Shown in pieces: positions 52,775 through 62,445 of a stretch of 64,000 nt of DNA. The notes beneath the pieces were generated by a model, which worked only from the letters and a program-made list of their open reading frames with translations, did no database searches and was not told where the DNA came from. The number at the start of each line of letters is the position of its first letter. The first letter of the stretch is position 1. The position numbers and the translations under genes were made by a program. This DNA is from Pseudooceanicola spongiae (GTDB lineage: Bacteria > Pseudomonadota > Alphaproteobacteria > Rhodobacterales > Rhodobacteraceae): the NCBI RefSeq assembly GCF_014899185.1, contig NZ_CP045201.1, positions 1,162,501 through 1,226,500 of the forward strand, written 5' to 3'.

Positions 52775-53588
52775 TTCAAGCCTGAGTTCCGATCAATCCG
52801 CACTGAAACCCGTCGAGATCCGGAATATTTTTGGCGCCAATTTGCGTCAGATGAGCGCGCGCTACCCTTCGGTTGCAGGTTTGTGCCGTGAGTTGGGCAT
52901 CAACCGGACCCAGTTTAACCGATATTTGTCAGGCGAGAGCTTTCCCCGACCGGATGTGTTGCATCGGATCTGTCAGTTCTTCGGCACGGACGCCCGGATC
53001 CTGCTGGAGCCTGTCGACGCGGTGAAACCCCTCAGCCGCGATTTGCTGAACCATCCGGAGATTTCCAGCTATCTCGGTCAGTCTGCCACCAATTTTGACC
53101 AGTCTCTGCTGCCATCCGGCTTTTACCGCTTTACCCGGCAGAGCTTCATCGACGGCTCCAAGGCGATCCTCGGGTTGGTTCTGGTGTACCGCAAGGATGG
53201 CTTTACCTTTGTGCGTGGCTTTGAGGCGCGCGAGGCCATGCGCCAGCAGGGTCTGCCCGAGGACAATCAGAGCCGGGAATTCCGGGGCATCTTTCTGGCG
53301 CAGGAAGAAGGGGTTGCCGCCCTGATCGCGCGGCGTGGGGCCATCACCTGCTCGTTCAACTTCCTCTCGAAAGTGGCAACCTTCGACAACAACTTCTGGG
53401 AAGGCTACATCACCCGCACGATCCGGGAAGCGATCTCGGGGCCGCGGGCGTCGCGTATGGTATATGAGCACTTGGGCAAGAATACCGGTGCGATCCTCAG
53501 GACTGCGCGCGAGGCCGGGTTGATCGAAAACGACCAGATCCCGCCCTTCCACCGCCGCCTGTTGCGGATGGAGCACCCGTTTCGTTAA
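52767..53588 (+). CDS. Helix-turn-helix (XRE-like) transcriptional regulator
   Basis: 273 residues. The N-terminal helix-turn-helix is LRQMSARYPSVAGLCRELGI NRTQFNRYLSG (about residues 26-56, written in two parts), followed by FPRPDVLHRICQFFGTDARILLEP. The C-terminal about 180 residues are an unassigned alpha/beta domain (GFYRFTRQSFIDGSKAILGL, SREFRGIFLAQEEGVAALIA, FDNNFWEGYITRTIREAISG). The pattern is familiar from Rhodobacteraceae regulators of unknown signal. Start is GTG at 52767, directly after an in-frame TGA, so no longer version exists; a short leader frame overlaps it. Confidence 0.8.
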   Translation: MSDSSLSSDQSALKPVEIRNIFGANLRQMSARYPSVAGLCRELGINRTQFNRYLSGESFPRPDVLHRICQFFGTDARILLEPVDAVKPLSRDLLNHPEISSYLGQSATNFDQSLLPSGFYRFTRQSFIDGSKAILGLVLVYRKDGFTFVRGFEAREAMRQQGLPEDNQSREFRGIFLAQEEGVAALIARRGAITCSFNFLSKVATFDNNFWEGYITRTIREAISGPRASRMVYEHLGKNTGAILRTAREAGLIENDQIPPFHRRLLRMEHPFR

Positions 53589-53594
53589 GGCCCC

Positions 53595-53633
53595 GATACC
53601 AGCGCCCCGCAGTCACGCCGGGCGGCTGGTATC
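53595..53633. terminator. Inverted repeat between convergent regulator and aminotransferase genes
   Basis: GATACCAGC (53595-53603) pairs with GCTGGTATC (53625-53633), 9 bp, GC-rich loop, no T-run. Probably ends both transcripts. Confidence 0.4.
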
Positions 53634-53647
53634 ACGTCACAGGCAGA

Positions 53648-54802
53648 TCAGACGACGACAGGGCGTTTTGCCATGAAAGTCTTCAGGCGCTGCATGGCTT
53701 CCTCAAGATCTTCCGTTGCGCCGGCATAGGAAAACCGCAGGGTCCCCGCTCCACGTGTCGCATCGAAATCGAGGCCCGGGGTGACCGCAACCCCTGCCTG
53801 CTCCAGGATCTCACGGGCGAAAACACGAGAATCCTGCGTCAGATCCCGCACATCGGCGTAGACGTAGAACCCACCATCCGGCGGAGCAATGCGCGTGAAG
53901 CCAGCCTGTGGCAGATGCTCGAGCAGCAGCTGACGGTTGCGGGCATAGACGGCCACGTTGGCCTGCAATTCCTCATGGCAGTCCAGCGCACCGAGCGCGG
54001 CCACCTGACTGGCTGTCGGCGCGCAGATGAACATATGCTGGGCCAGCCGCTCAACCCGTCGCACATGGGCCTCGGGGACAACCATCCAGCCGACCCGCCA
54101 ACCGGTCATGCTGAAATACTTTGAGAACGAATTGATCACATAGGTCTCATCCGAGATCTCCAGAGCAGAAACCGCGCGGTCTTCGTAATGCAGGCCGTGG
54201 TAGATTTCATCAGAGATCAGGCTGATCCCCTCGTCTGCCGCCGCCCCCATCAGATCGCTGAGAGCGGTGCGGGACAACATCGTGCCCGAGGGGTTGCCGG
54301 GAGAGGCTATCATCAGGCCCTGCAAGCCCTGCCCGCGCAGATCATCGGGACGCGGCTGATAGCGGGCTTCCGGCGTGGTTTGCAGGATCACCGGCTCCAG
54401 ATCCATCGCCTTGAGCAATTGCCGGTACGACGGATAGCCGGGTGCACCAATACCAACCCGCGCACCCGCATCAAACAGCGAGGCAAAGCTCAGCAGGAAG
54501 CCCGCCGAAGATCCCGTCGTCACGACAACGCGGTCCGGGTTCAGGTCCAGATCGTACCATTCACCATAAAGCGCCGCGATGCGCGCACGCAGCGCTGGCA
54601 GACCCAGGGTCACGGAATATCCCAGAGCCTCGCTCTCCAGAGCGCTCTTAAGCGCCTCGCGCGCGCCCTTGGGGGCCGGAGTGCCGGGCTGGCCAACCTC
54701 CATGTGGATGATCCGCCTGCCTTCCGCTTCCAGCTCTCTGGCCCGCGTCATCACGTCCATCACGATAAAGGGATCGACATCGCCGCGACTTGAAACTCTC
54801 AT
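53648..54802 (-). CDS. PLP-dependent aminotransferase (class I/II)
   Basis: 384 residues, fold-type I. PLP-binding Lys in the motif NSFSKYFSMTGWRVGWM (about residues 231-247), cofactor Asp/Tyr in SLISDEIYHGL, and C-terminal Arg in TLRFSYAGATEDLEEAM. Similar to AspC/AlaA-like transaminases; amino acid specificity unknown. Start at 54802 (MRVSSRGDVDPF), because GGAG lies 6 nt upstream; the ATG two codons earlier abuts that site. Confidence 0.88.
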   Translation of the reverse strand: MRVSSRGDVDPFIVMDVMTRARELEAEGRRIIHMEVGQPGTPAPKGAREALKSALESEALGYSVTLGLPALRARIAALYGEWYDLDLNPDRVVVTTGSSAGFLLSFASLFDAGARVGIGAPGYPSYRQLLKAMDLEPVILQTTPEARYQPRPDDLRGQGLQGLMIASPGNPSGTMLSRTALSDLMGAAADEGISLISDEIYHGLHYEDRAVSALEISDETYVINSFSKYFSMTGWRVGWMVVPEAHVRRVERLAQHMFICAPTASQVAALGALDCHEELQANVAVYARNRQLLLEHLPQAGFTRIAPPDGGFYVYADVRDLTQDSRVFAREILEQAGVAVTPGLDFDATRGAGTLRFSYAGATEDLEEAMQRLKTFMAKRPVVV

Positions 54803-54882
54803 GGGCATCTCCGATTGTGGCTTCGCATCACCTATGGTTTCAACAGTCCTAGCTGGTAAGGTCAATGGAGGGGGTGAGTGCC

Positions 54883-56214
54883 ATGGGGAGCTATCAAGTG
54901 CGCCTGCGCACAGTTTTAGCGGTTTGTCTGGCAATGCTCGCCCTTCCCGCACAAGCAGTATCGCTGTTGCGCGACCCCGACATCGAAAATGCGCTGAACC
55001 GAATGGCGCGTCCGGTACTGACGGCGGCAGGTTTGTCCGGCGCGACCCCCATTCTTGTGGTCAATGATCAGTCCCTGAATGCCTTCGTGATCGACAACAA
55101 CGCAATCTATATCAATGCGGGGATGATCCTGCGCACCGCCTCTGCGGCAGAGCTGCAGTTTGTCATTGCCCATGAGGCCGCCCATATCGTCAACGGCCAT
55201 ATCACCAGCCGCGCCCTCAACGCTCAGCATATCTCGCGGGTGGCAGGGCTTGGCATGGCGCTGGCTGTCGCCACGGCAGCGGGCACCGGCAATGGCAAGC
55301 TGGGAATGGCGGCACTCGGCGTCGCCAGCTCGGCGCAAAGGTCCTACTTCGCGCATAGCCAGGCCGAAGAAAGCTCCGCCGATCAGAGCGGTATCCGGTT
55401 CATGTCGCTGGCGGGTCTTGGCACTCAGGGCGCGCTGGATGTCACGCAGATTTTCGCCGGACAGGAGTTGATCAGCGAGGGGCGTCAGGATCCCTACGTG
55501 CGCTCGCATCCGCTCTCACGTGACAGGTTGCGCCGCCTGACGGCCCTCGCGGGCACCTACGGGCTGAAACCGACCTCGGACCGCAGTGAGGACACCTATT
55601 GGTATGATCGTGCCCGTGGGAAACTCTCAGCGTTTCTGCGTGCGCCCAAATGGACCCGTGGACGGGCCGACGAGAGCGTCGCACAGGACATCACATACAT
55701 GCGCCTTGCCATCGCCAAGCACCGTGAGGCCGATTGGAAGGGTGCGATTGCCCTGCTTGACCGCGCGCAGGCGATCCGCCCCAACGACCCATGGTATTTT
55801 GAGCTGAGAGGGCAGATCCTGCTGGAAGGACGTCAGTTTGCCGCAGCTGAAGCGGCTTACAAACGCGCCGCCGACCTCGCACCGAAAGACCCGCTGATCC
55901 TTGCCTCGCTGGGACATGCGATGGTGGTGCAGGGCGGTGCACAGAGGCTGCAACAGGCGCTGCCGGTGCTGGAACGCGCCCGGGCGGGGGATTATCGCAA
56001 CGGCGCCGTGCTGCGCGATCTCGGATCGGCCTATGCCCAGCTGAACCAACCCGGCAATGCCGCGCTGACAGTCGCCGAATATCACGCGATCTCGGGGCGT
56101 ATGAAGGATGCGCGCATTCAGGCGCAGCGCGCATCGGACCTGCTGCCCACGGGCTCACCCAGTTGGCAAAGGGCGCAGGATGTGCTCAATGCGGCAAAGA
56201 ATACCATCGAGTAA
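54883..56214 (+). CDS. M48 metalloprotease with TPR repeats (BepA-like)
   Basis: 443 residues from ATG 54883; in-frame GTG 54874 and ATG 54865 are possible. Signal peptide (LAVCLAMLALPAQA), M48 catalytic domain with HEAAH (residues 97-101, FVIAHEAAHIVNGHI) and the third-ligand Glu in EESSADQSGIRFM, then a helical TPR region (about 265-440). BepA (YfgC) degrades or assists stalled outer-membrane proteins in the periplasm, consistent with the DsbA-like genes downstream and bamE elsewhere in the window. Confidence 0.88.
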   Translation: MGSYQVRLRTVLAVCLAMLALPAQAVSLLRDPDIENALNRMARPVLTAAGLSGATPILVVNDQSLNAFVIDNNAIYINAGMILRTASAAELQFVIAHEAAHIVNGHITSRALNAQHISRVAGLGMALAVATAAGTGNGKLGMAALGVASSAQRSYFAHSQAEESSADQSGIRFMSLAGLGTQGALDVTQIFAGQELISEGRQDPYVRSHPLSRDRLRRLTALAGTYGLKPTSDRSEDTYWYDRARGKLSAFLRAPKWTRGRADESVAQDITYMRLAIAKHREADWKGAIALLDRAQAIRPNDPWYFELRGQILLEGRQFAAAEAAYKRAADLAPKDPLILASLGHAMVVQGGAQRLQQALPVLERARAGDYRNGAVLRDLGSAYAQLNQPGNAALTVAEYHAISGRMKDARIQAQRASDLLPTGSPSWQRAQDVLNAAKNTIE

Positions 56215-56293
56215 CGCGCGCTTGCAGGTCTGGCAAACAGGCCCCACATTACGCATGACGCCCCGCGACGACCCCAAGTAAGGAACCCCTTCA

Positions 56294-57043
56294 ATGTCCA
56301 AGACCTTCCGTTCGATGATGCTTGCCGGGGCTGCCGCCCTGACCCTGTCTCCCCTCGCCGCTCAGGCCGAGATGAGCGAGGCCGAGCGCGCCGATTTCCG
56401 CGAAGAGGTCCGCGCCTATCTGATGGAGCATCCTGAGGTCATTCTGGAGGCCGTGCAGTCCCTGGAGTCCAAACAGGCGGATCAGAAGGCACAGGCCGAC
56501 GTTGATCTGGTCGCCGACAATGCAGCCGAGATTTTCAACGACGACCATTCCTGGGTCGGTGGCAATCCAGATGGCGATATCACGCTGGTCGAGTTCATGG
56601 ACTATCGCTGCGGCTATTGCCGCAAGGCCTTTCAAGAGGTTGAGGATCTGGTCAAGGGCGACGGGAACATCCGCTTCGTGCTGAAGGAATTCCCGATCCT
56701 GGGAGAGGAGTCGGTGACCGCATCGCGTCTGGCGATCGCCACGCAGCTTGAGGCCGGCGATGACGCCTACAAGGATCTGCACGACGCTCTGATGGCCTAT
56801 CAGGGGGGCTTTGACGAAACCGCGATGACCCGCATCCTGTCGGGCCTCGATCTGGATCCGCAGCCGATTCTTGCGCGCATGGACAGCGATGAAGTAACCA
56901 GCGTGATTGCCAAGAACCACGCACTTGCACAGCAGTTGCAAATCAACGGCACGCCGACCTTCATCTTGCCCGAAACGATGCTGCGTGGTTACGTTCCCCT
57001 GGCCGGGATGCAGCAGCTGGTGGCCGAGGCACGCGACAAGTAA
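56294..57043 (+). CDS. Periplasmic DsbA-family thiol-disulfide protein
   Basis: 249 residues. Signal peptide ending at AAQA (about residue 25), an N-terminal ScsC-like helical region, and a thioredoxin-fold domain with active site Cys106-Gly-Tyr-Cys109 (DYRCGYCRKAF) and cis-Pro loop NGTPTFIL (about residue 220). Likely an oxidase or isomerase for envelope proteins. Its TAATG junction overlaps the next gene by 1 nt. Confidence 0.88.
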   Translation: MSKTFRSMMLAGAAALTLSPLAAQAEMSEAERADFREEVRAYLMEHPEVILEAVQSLESKQADQKAQADVDLVADNAAEIFNDDHSWVGGNPDGDITLVEFMDYRCGYCRKAFQEVEDLVKGDGNIRFVLKEFPILGEESVTASRLAIATQLEAGDDAYKDLHDALMAYQGGFDETAMTRILSGLDLDPQPILARMDSDEVTSVIAKNHALAQQLQINGTPTFILPETMLRGYVPLAGMQQLVAEARDK

Positions 57044-57777
57044 TGCGCGCACCCGCAGCCCTGCTGGCCTCCCTCTTCTGCCTGCCGCTCTCAGCGACGG
57101 CAGAGCCGTTTCAGGATGCCTTTGAGGAGAACCCCTATCTCTTCAACGAAGAGCTGCGGATGCTGCTGCACGACGAACCCGATATCCTGGCCAGTGCGCT
57201 GGCACGGGGCGCGGAGCTGAGATCTGACGCTGTCTTTTCGCCGCTCCGCTCTGAGATCGAGACGGATCTGTCACGCATTACGGCCCTCTCGGATGATCTG
57301 TTCCGGACCACGCCTCAGGGCTTTGGGGCGGAGGGCCGCGCAAAGCTTGCTCTGTTCACGCAACTGAACTGCACCGAATGCGCCCGCGCCGAAGCAGAAC
57401 TGCAAGATCTCGTCGCACAAACGCCCGGCCTGAGGGTAGAGCTGCGCAGCCTTACCACTGCCTTGCCCGACCGCCTGTCCTACGTGATCGCCCACGTGGC
57501 AGGAGCCGCCGCCGCACAGGATTTTCGCAGTGCTGTCAATAAGATGGGGGCGACTGATGATGTGGCATTGGCCTCAGTTCTCAGCAGCCTCGGACACGAT
57601 CCAGAGGCCCTGCGCATTGCCGCAGACGCTCCTGCGACGATGGACGCTCTGACTCAGGAGGCAAGGATGTTCAACAGCCTGGGTCTCGACACGGCGCCCA
57701 GTTACGTGATGCCGCGGATGCTGATCCGCGGCCACATGCCGGCGATGGTGCTATCGAAATACCTCGCCAGGCCCTGA
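57043..57777 (+). CDS. Second DsbA-like periplasmic protein, divergent active site
   Basis: 244 residues with signal peptide (LASLFCLPLSATA). The layout parallels the upstream protein: N-terminal helix region NEELRMLLHDEPDILASAL, then thioredoxin-like LFTQLNCTECARAEAELQDL with Cys110-Thr-Glu-Cys113 and a later PSYVMPRMLIRG loop carrying the Pro. The Thr-Glu dipeptide and surroundings are unlike standard DsbA. Probably a paralogue with a different redox potential or a partner of the first. Starts inside the TAATG junction; converges on ispG with a 4-nt gap. Confidence 0.75.
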   Translation: MRAPAALLASLFCLPLSATAEPFQDAFEENPYLFNEELRMLLHDEPDILASALARGAELRSDAVFSPLRSEIETDLSRITALSDDLFRTTPQGFGAEGRAKLALFTQLNCTECARAEAELQDLVAQTPGLRVELRSLTTALPDRLSYVIAHVAGAAAAQDFRSAVNKMGATDDVALASVLSSLGHDPEALRIAADAPATMDALTQEARMFNSLGLDTAPSYVMPRMLIRGHMPAMVLSKYLARP

Positions 57778-57781
57778 CAGG

Positions 57782-58915
57782 CTATTCGGCCGCTGCCATA
57801 TCCTTGACAGCTCCAGCCTCAATCGCCGCGGCGCGCTTTTCAACCTGCTCGACAATATGATCCACCATTTGCTCATTGCTGAGCTTGTGGCTTTGCTTGC
57901 CTGCCAGATAAACCATACCAGCGCCTGCGCCACCGCCCGTGAAGCCGACGTCTGTCATCAGCGCCTCACCCGGGCCATTGACGACGCAGCCGATGATGCT
58001 GAGGCTCATCGGGGTCTTGATATGCTCAAGCCGCTTCTCCAAAGCCTCGACGGTCTTGATCACGTCGAAACCCTGCCGCGCGCAGGACGGGCAAGAGATG
58101 ATGTTCACGCCGCGATGCCGCAGCCCGAGGCCCTTGAGGATCTCGTAACCGACCTTGACCTCTTCGACGGGATCGGCGCTGAGGCTGACGCGCAGTGTAT
58201 CGCCGATGCCCATCCACAGCAGATTGCCCATGCCGATAGCGCTCTTGATCGTGCCGGTCATCAGCCCGCCCGCCTCGGTGATCCCGAGGTGGATCGGTGC
58301 ATCCGTGGCATCCGCCAGCTGCTGGTAGGCCGCCGCCGCCATGAAGACGTCAGACGCCTTCACCGAGATCTTGAATTCATGGAAATCATGATCCTGCAGG
58401 ATGCGGATATGATCCATCCCACTCTCGACCATGGCGGCAGGGCAAGGCTCGCCATATTTCTCCAGCAGGTGCTTTTCCAGCGAGCCTGCGTTGACACCGA
58501 TGCGGATCGAACAGCCATGATCGCGCGCTGCATTCACCACCTCTCGGACGCGGCTGGCGTCCCCGATATTGCCGGGGTTGATGCGCAGACAGGCCGCACC
58601 CGCTTCTGCCGCTTCAATCGCACGTTTGTAGTGGAAATGGATATCCGCGACGATCGGCACCGGGCTTTCGCGCGTGATCTCTTTCAGCGCCTTGCTGGCC
58701 GCTTGGTCCGGGATCGAAATCCGGACGATATCCGCCCCCGCTTCAGCGGCGCGAATGACCTGATCCAGCGTCGCCTTGACGTCACTGGAGTCGGTGTTGG
58801 TCATGGTCTGCACGGTGATCGGAGCGTCACCGCCCACGGGCACATTGCCAACCATGATCTGGCGGCTCTTGCGCCGTTCAATGTTACGCCAAGGGCGAAT
58901 GGGATTGTGCGACAT
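57782..58915 (-). CDS. ispG: 4-hydroxy-3-methylbut-2-en-1-yl diphosphate synthase (flavodoxin)
   Basis: 377 residues. Penultimate step of the MEP isoprenoid pathway. The [4Fe-4S] ligands are Cys275, Cys278 (ISCPSCARQ) and Cys310 ([10 protein letters not shown]), with Glu317 as the fourth. The N-terminal TIM barrel ([21 protein letters not shown]) is typical. Confidence 0.97.
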   Translation of the reverse strand: MSHNPIRPWRNIERRKSRQIMVGNVPVGGDAPITVQTMTNTDSSDVKATLDQVIRAAEAGADIVRISIPDQAASKALKEITRESPVPIVADIHFHYKRAIEAAEAGAACLRINPGNIGDASRVREVVNAARDHGCSIRIGVNAGSLEKHLLEKYGEPCPAAMVESGMDHIRILQDHDFHEFKISVKASDVFMAAAAYQQLADATDAPIHLGITEAGGLMTGTIKSAIGMGNLLWMGIGDTLRVSLSADPVEEVKVGYEILKGLGLRHRGVNIISCPSCARQGFDVIKTVEALEKRLEHIKTPMSLSIIGCVVNGPGEALMTDVGFTGGGAGAGMVYLAGKQSHKLSNEQMVDHIVEQVEKRAAAIEAGAVKDMAAAE

Positions 58916-59099
58916 CGGAGGGTCCTCTCAATTGGCGCTTGGCCCCTACATAACCCGCCCGCAAGCTGAGAACAATCCGTTGGCGCAACGCTATCGGATG
59001 CAGTTTATATTTGGGCGAAGACAAAAGATTAGAGCCCAGATTACTAGACGCGTCATAGCCCGGAAAGAGACCTGGCATCAAAAAAACCGAATCTGAAGA

Positions 59100-60368
59100 T
59101 CAGTCGACCCGAGGAAGATCCGCCTGGGCGACGGAGATGACACGCTCGGCTTCGGGATCAAGGGTCAGGTCAGCCAACGCAAAGGACGTCTTCAGATCAT
59201 CGGCAGACAGCGCGACATTGCGAACGGCAGTCGTCCCTTTGCCTGCGGGGCCGTAAAAATTGCCATCGACCTGAAAATAGAGCGAACCGGACATGCCAGC
59301 GCGCAGCACCGGGGCGTCTTCTGTCTTTGGCAAGTCATAGCTTTCGCCGGCGTCTAGGATCTTTTCGAACAGGATCGTGCCATCTTGGCTCTGCACCCGC
59401 ACCCATGCCGGACGCACAGCGACAAGAGAGACGCCAGGTTTGGCGGCGGCGACAACCTGCGGCATGTTGGCGGATGCCCCCGTTTTCGTGTCGGCCCCCA
59501 AAGCCTCAGCAACGGCACGATCTTCGCTGGACTGGCCCTGACCACCTGCTCTCGGCAGAGGCGAGCTGCTGGTATCGGCGTCAGCCATAAAGGTGCCGAC
59601 AAGCGCGGGATTGAGTGTAGAGATCGGCGCATCACGCGACACGACGACCGGAACATCCAAAGCTTTGGGGCGATAGAGGCGATCCATGCTGTTGCGGGGC
59701 GGCGCGAAAACACCCGAGGCATTGGCACTGTTTTGCGGCACAGGATCTTCAACCACGCGGGTCGCCCCAGCCAGTGGGTCCAGATCCGCAAGCACGTCAG
59801 GCGTATTTTCAACCGGAGCGAATTGCACGCGCTGGACTTCGTTCAGCACCGCGTAGCCACCGTAAGCGAGCCCGCCGATCAGCGCCAGCAGCACGAGCCC
59901 CGAGCCAATGGCCGCGGGTTCGATCCGCGCAAAAAAGCTCTCTCCTGCAGGGATGAACGGCGTATTGGGGGTAATGAACAGGTCACGCGGAGCGGTCTTC
60001 GCCTGTTGGATCAACGCATCCTGACGCCGCGAGGACGCATCCGCCGACATACCGTGGGCAGTAATGAAGCCGCTCTCGGCACAGAATTTCTTATAAGTGC
60101 TGTCGGGGTCCATACCGAGATAACGCGAGTAGGACCTAACGTAGCCTGCAATGAAGCCCGGCGTGTCAAAGGCTTCGGGATCACAGTTCTCGATTGCAGC
60201 GATGTAGTTTGCCTTGATGCGAAGTTCACGCTGCACATCCAACAAGGATTTGCCGAGCGTTGCACGCTCGCCACGCATCATGTCCCCGAGTTTGATCTCG
60301 AAGTCATCATATCCTTTAGGTTGATCTGTGGCTTGGCCCTGCTCAGGCTTACCCTTACGCCGAATCAT
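59100..60368 (-). CDS. rodZ: RodZ-like membrane-anchored helix-turn-helix protein
   Basis: 422 residues. N-terminal HTH_25 domain (DMMRGERATLGKSLLDVQREL, then ELRIKANYIAAIENCDPEAF and FIAGYVRSYSRYLGMDP), one membrane helix (about residues 158-178, GLVLLALIGGLAYGGYAVL), a long Pro/Ser/Ala-rich periplasmic linker, and a C-terminal DUF4115 beta domain (VRVQSQDGTILFEKILDAGE). RodZ couples MreB to the wall elongation machinery. Start at 60368 (ATG) preferred over the GTG at 60392. The next gene on this strand is ispG, 184 nt downstream. Confidence 0.88.
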   Translation of the reverse strand: MIRRKGKPEQGQATDQPKGYDDFEIKLGDMMRGERATLGKSLLDVQRELRIKANYIAAIENCDPEAFDTPGFIAGYVRSYSRYLGMDPDSTYKKFCAESGFITAHGMSADASSRRQDALIQQAKTAPRDLFITPNTPFIPAGESFFARIEPAAIGSGLVLLALIGGLAYGGYAVLNEVQRVQFAPVENTPDVLADLDPLAGATRVVEDPVPQNSANASGVFAPPRNSMDRLYRPKALDVPVVVSRDAPISTLNPALVGTFMADADTSSSPLPRAGGQGQSSEDRAVAEALGADTKTGASANMPQVVAAAKPGVSLVAVRPAWVRVQSQDGTILFEKILDAGESYDLPKTEDAPVLRAGMSGSLYFQVDGNFYGPAGKGTTAVRNVALSADDLKTSFALADLTLDPEAERVISVAQADLPRVD

Positions 60369-60696
60369 ATCGCTGCCCCATCTGCGATCCACTGACCCGT
60401 TATCATCCCCGATTCGAGCCAGCTTCTTTCTTTACAAGAGGCTAACACGTTTCAAGGAGATTTGATGGGAAACAGGGATCCCCCTCTACATTTAGGCGTT
60501 TTGCCGCGCAACCTGCATATAAACAGGGTGCGATTTAGGACCATTCACGTCATAGTTGCAATTAATGTTTGCGAATAAAGTCTTGCCATATGGTTAACGG
60601 CTTCGAGCTGAACCCTTCGCATCAAAATCAAAAGCCCGGCATTTCAGCCGGGCTCTAATTTTCTGAGGCGCAGAATGCAAGGCAGTGGCGGGCTGC
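60369..60696. other. Spacer between rodZ start and hemA end
   Basis: 328 bp, AT-richer than the surroundings, no gene seen. It holds the hemA terminator (60633-60654) and presumably the rodZ promoter. Confidence 0.55.
60619..60656 (-). terminator. hemA terminator
   Basis: On the minus strand, AGCCCGGC-TGAAAT-GCCGGGCT (60654-60633) followed by TTTGATTTTGAT, about 40 nt after the hemA stop. Confidence 0.75.
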
Positions 60697-61920
60697 TTAG
60701 CCTGCCAGTTCCTGACGGTTCAGGGCGCAATGGGACCATAGCGAGTCCATTGCGCGGATCAGTTTCTCGATCTCGAGCGGACCATGGACCGGCGACGGCG
60801 TAAAGCGCAAACGCTCCGTCCCGCGCGGCACAGTGGGATAGTTGATCGGCTGCACGTAAATGCCATTGTCCTGCAGCAACATGTCCGAGAGCATCTTGGT
60901 GTGCACCGGATTGCCGACGATCACTGGCACGATATGGCTGCCGTGATCGATCAGTGGCATCCCCATGCCCTTGAGGCGGGTTTTGAGAATGTTCGCATTC
61001 TCCTGATGCTTGTCGCGCAGCGCCTGATCCGTCTTCAGGTGAGCCACCGAGGCGGCAGCCCCTGCAGCCACAGCTGGCGGCAGCGATGTCGTAAAGATGA
61101 ATCCCGGTGCATAAGAGCGGATGGCATCGCACATCTTGGCGGATGCGGCGATATAGCCCCCCATCACACCATAAGCCTTAGCCAGCGTACCGTTGATGAT
61201 GTCAATCCGATGGGCCAGATGATCGCGCTCGGACACCCCCCCGCCACGCGGGCCGTACATACCGACGGCATGCACCTCGTCGAGATAGGTCAGGGCACCA
61301 AATTCATCAGCCAGATCGCAGATTTCGCGGATCGGTCCAAAATCGCCGTCCATCGAGTAAATCGACTCAAAAGCAATCAGCTTAGGTGCCTTGGGATCGT
61401 CAGCCGCAAGCAACTCACGCAGATGAGCGACGTCATTGTGACGGAAAATCCGCTTGGCGCCTCCGTTGCGCCGCACGCCTTCGATCATCGAAGCATGGTT
61501 CAGCGCATCGGAATAGATGATCAGACCGGGGAACAGCTTGGGCAGAGTGCTCAGCGTCGCGTCATTGGCGATATAAGCGCTGGTGAACAGCAGCGACTCT
61601 TCCTTGCCGTGCAGATCCGCAAGCTCGGCTTCAAGCTGTTTGTGATAAAGGGTCGTGCCGGAAATATTGCGCGTGCCGCCCGACCCGGCGCCAGTGGCGT
61701 CGATTGCCTCGTGCATCGCGCTCAGCACCACAGGGTGCTGGCCCATGCCAAGGTAGTCATTGCCGCACCACACCGTCACTGGCTGCTCGGTCCCATCAGG
61801 GCGGCGCCATGTAGCGTGGGGGAACTGCCCCTTGTGGCGCACGATATCGATGAACGTGCGGTAGCGGCCTTCTTCGTGCAATTTGCCGATGGCCTGATCA
61901 AGTTGGGCTTCGTAAGTCAC
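60697..61920 (-). CDS. hemA: 5-aminolevulinate synthase
   Basis: 407 residues. PLP enzyme that condenses glycine and succinyl-CoA, the C4 route to heme typical of alphaproteobacteria. The Schiff-base lysine is Lys248 ([15 protein letters not shown]), with the glycine-rich [12 protein letters not shown] loop and [16 protein letters not shown]. Start at 61920 with AGAGGG upstream. An FnrL-type site lies 131 bp upstream, as known for hemA of Rhodobacter. Confidence 0.97.
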   Translation of the reverse strand: MTYEAQLDQAIGKLHEEGRYRTFIDIVRHKGQFPHATWRRPDGTEQPVTVWCGNDYLGMGQHPVVLSAMHEAIDATGAGSGGTRNISGTTLYHKQLEAELADLHGKEESLLFTSAYIANDATLSTLPKLFPGLIIYSDALNHASMIEGVRRNGGAKRIFRHNDVAHLRELLAADDPKAPKLIAFESIYSMDGDFGPIREICDLADEFGALTYLDEVHAVGMYGPRGGGVSERDHLAHRIDIINGTLAKAYGVMGGYIAASAKMCDAIRSYAPGFIFTTSLPPAVAAGAAASVAHLKTDQALRDKHQENANILKTRLKGMGMPLIDHGSHIVPVIVGNPVHTKMLSDMLLQDNGIYVQPINYPTVPRGTERLRFTPSPVHGPLEIEKLIRAMDSLWSHCALNRQELAG

Positions 61921-62050
61921 GGGCGACCCTCTTTCTTAGTCTACTTTGGGGTGCGGGCCGAACAGGTCTAGCATCCCAACCTTTATTTTGGAATGGCAAT
62001 AAAACGCCATGCCGCCGAGCGACAGGTTACAAATTGCCGCCCCCCTCGCC

Positions 62051-62064
62051 TTGATCTGGGTCAA
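62051..62064. promoter_or_regulatory. FnrL/FNR-type box upstream of hemA
   Basis: TTGATCTGGGTCAA matches the FNR-family consensus TTGAT-N4-RTCAA, centred about 137 bp upstream of the hemA start. FnrL control of hemA is established in Rhodobacter. The M20 gene is about 380 bp away on the other side. Confidence 0.7.
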
Positions 62065-62078
62065 CCTGTGCACAGGTT
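62063..62078. promoter_or_regulatory. Perfect 16-bp palindrome overlapping the FnrL box
   Basis: AACCTGTGCACAGGTT is fully self-complementary and shares its first two bases with the end of the FnrL box. Binding here would probably interfere with or cooperate with FnrL. Regulator unknown. Confidence 0.5.
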
Positions 62079-62445
62079 TTACACTTCGACCCGAAAATAT
62101 GCCGAAAACAACGCCAAAAACTGATTTTGAGCGCCATTTCCATCTGTCTTTACTTTACGGCACCCCTGCATGGCAGTCACAACATACAGACGTATTAAAT
62201 CAATATTTTTGGTATTTCAGCGCGATCTCTTTTCAGAACAAGGCTTTTTCGCCCCCGTCGTGCTGGCCTTCAGGGTTCGCACGGCGGGACTTTTGCTTGA
62301 TGATCGCAGGAAAAACTTCTTCGCGACCGGCAGAGCCCGCTTCACCGCAGCCAAATCAAAATGCCGTGAACCTCCTCCAACACCCCGGCTGGACAAGCCC
62401 TCTCGGCCTGTTACCTTCCCCGCAAACATGAACACCGGAGGCACC

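Larger units (their letters stand above)
61921..62445. other. hemA/M20 peptidase divergent control region
   Basis: 525 bp. No credible gene: the open frames here are short and AT-rich with no family resemblance. It contains an FnrL-type box (62051-62064) overlapping a 16-bp palindrome (62063-62078). The M20 gene's GGAGG ribosome-binding site is at its right end. Confidence 0.6.

Noticed and set aside
62009..62431. 140-residue open frame before the M20 peptidase gene
   Set aside because: Covers the FnrL box and palindrome, has no ribosome-binding site or family resemblance, and overlaps the M20 leader in another frame.
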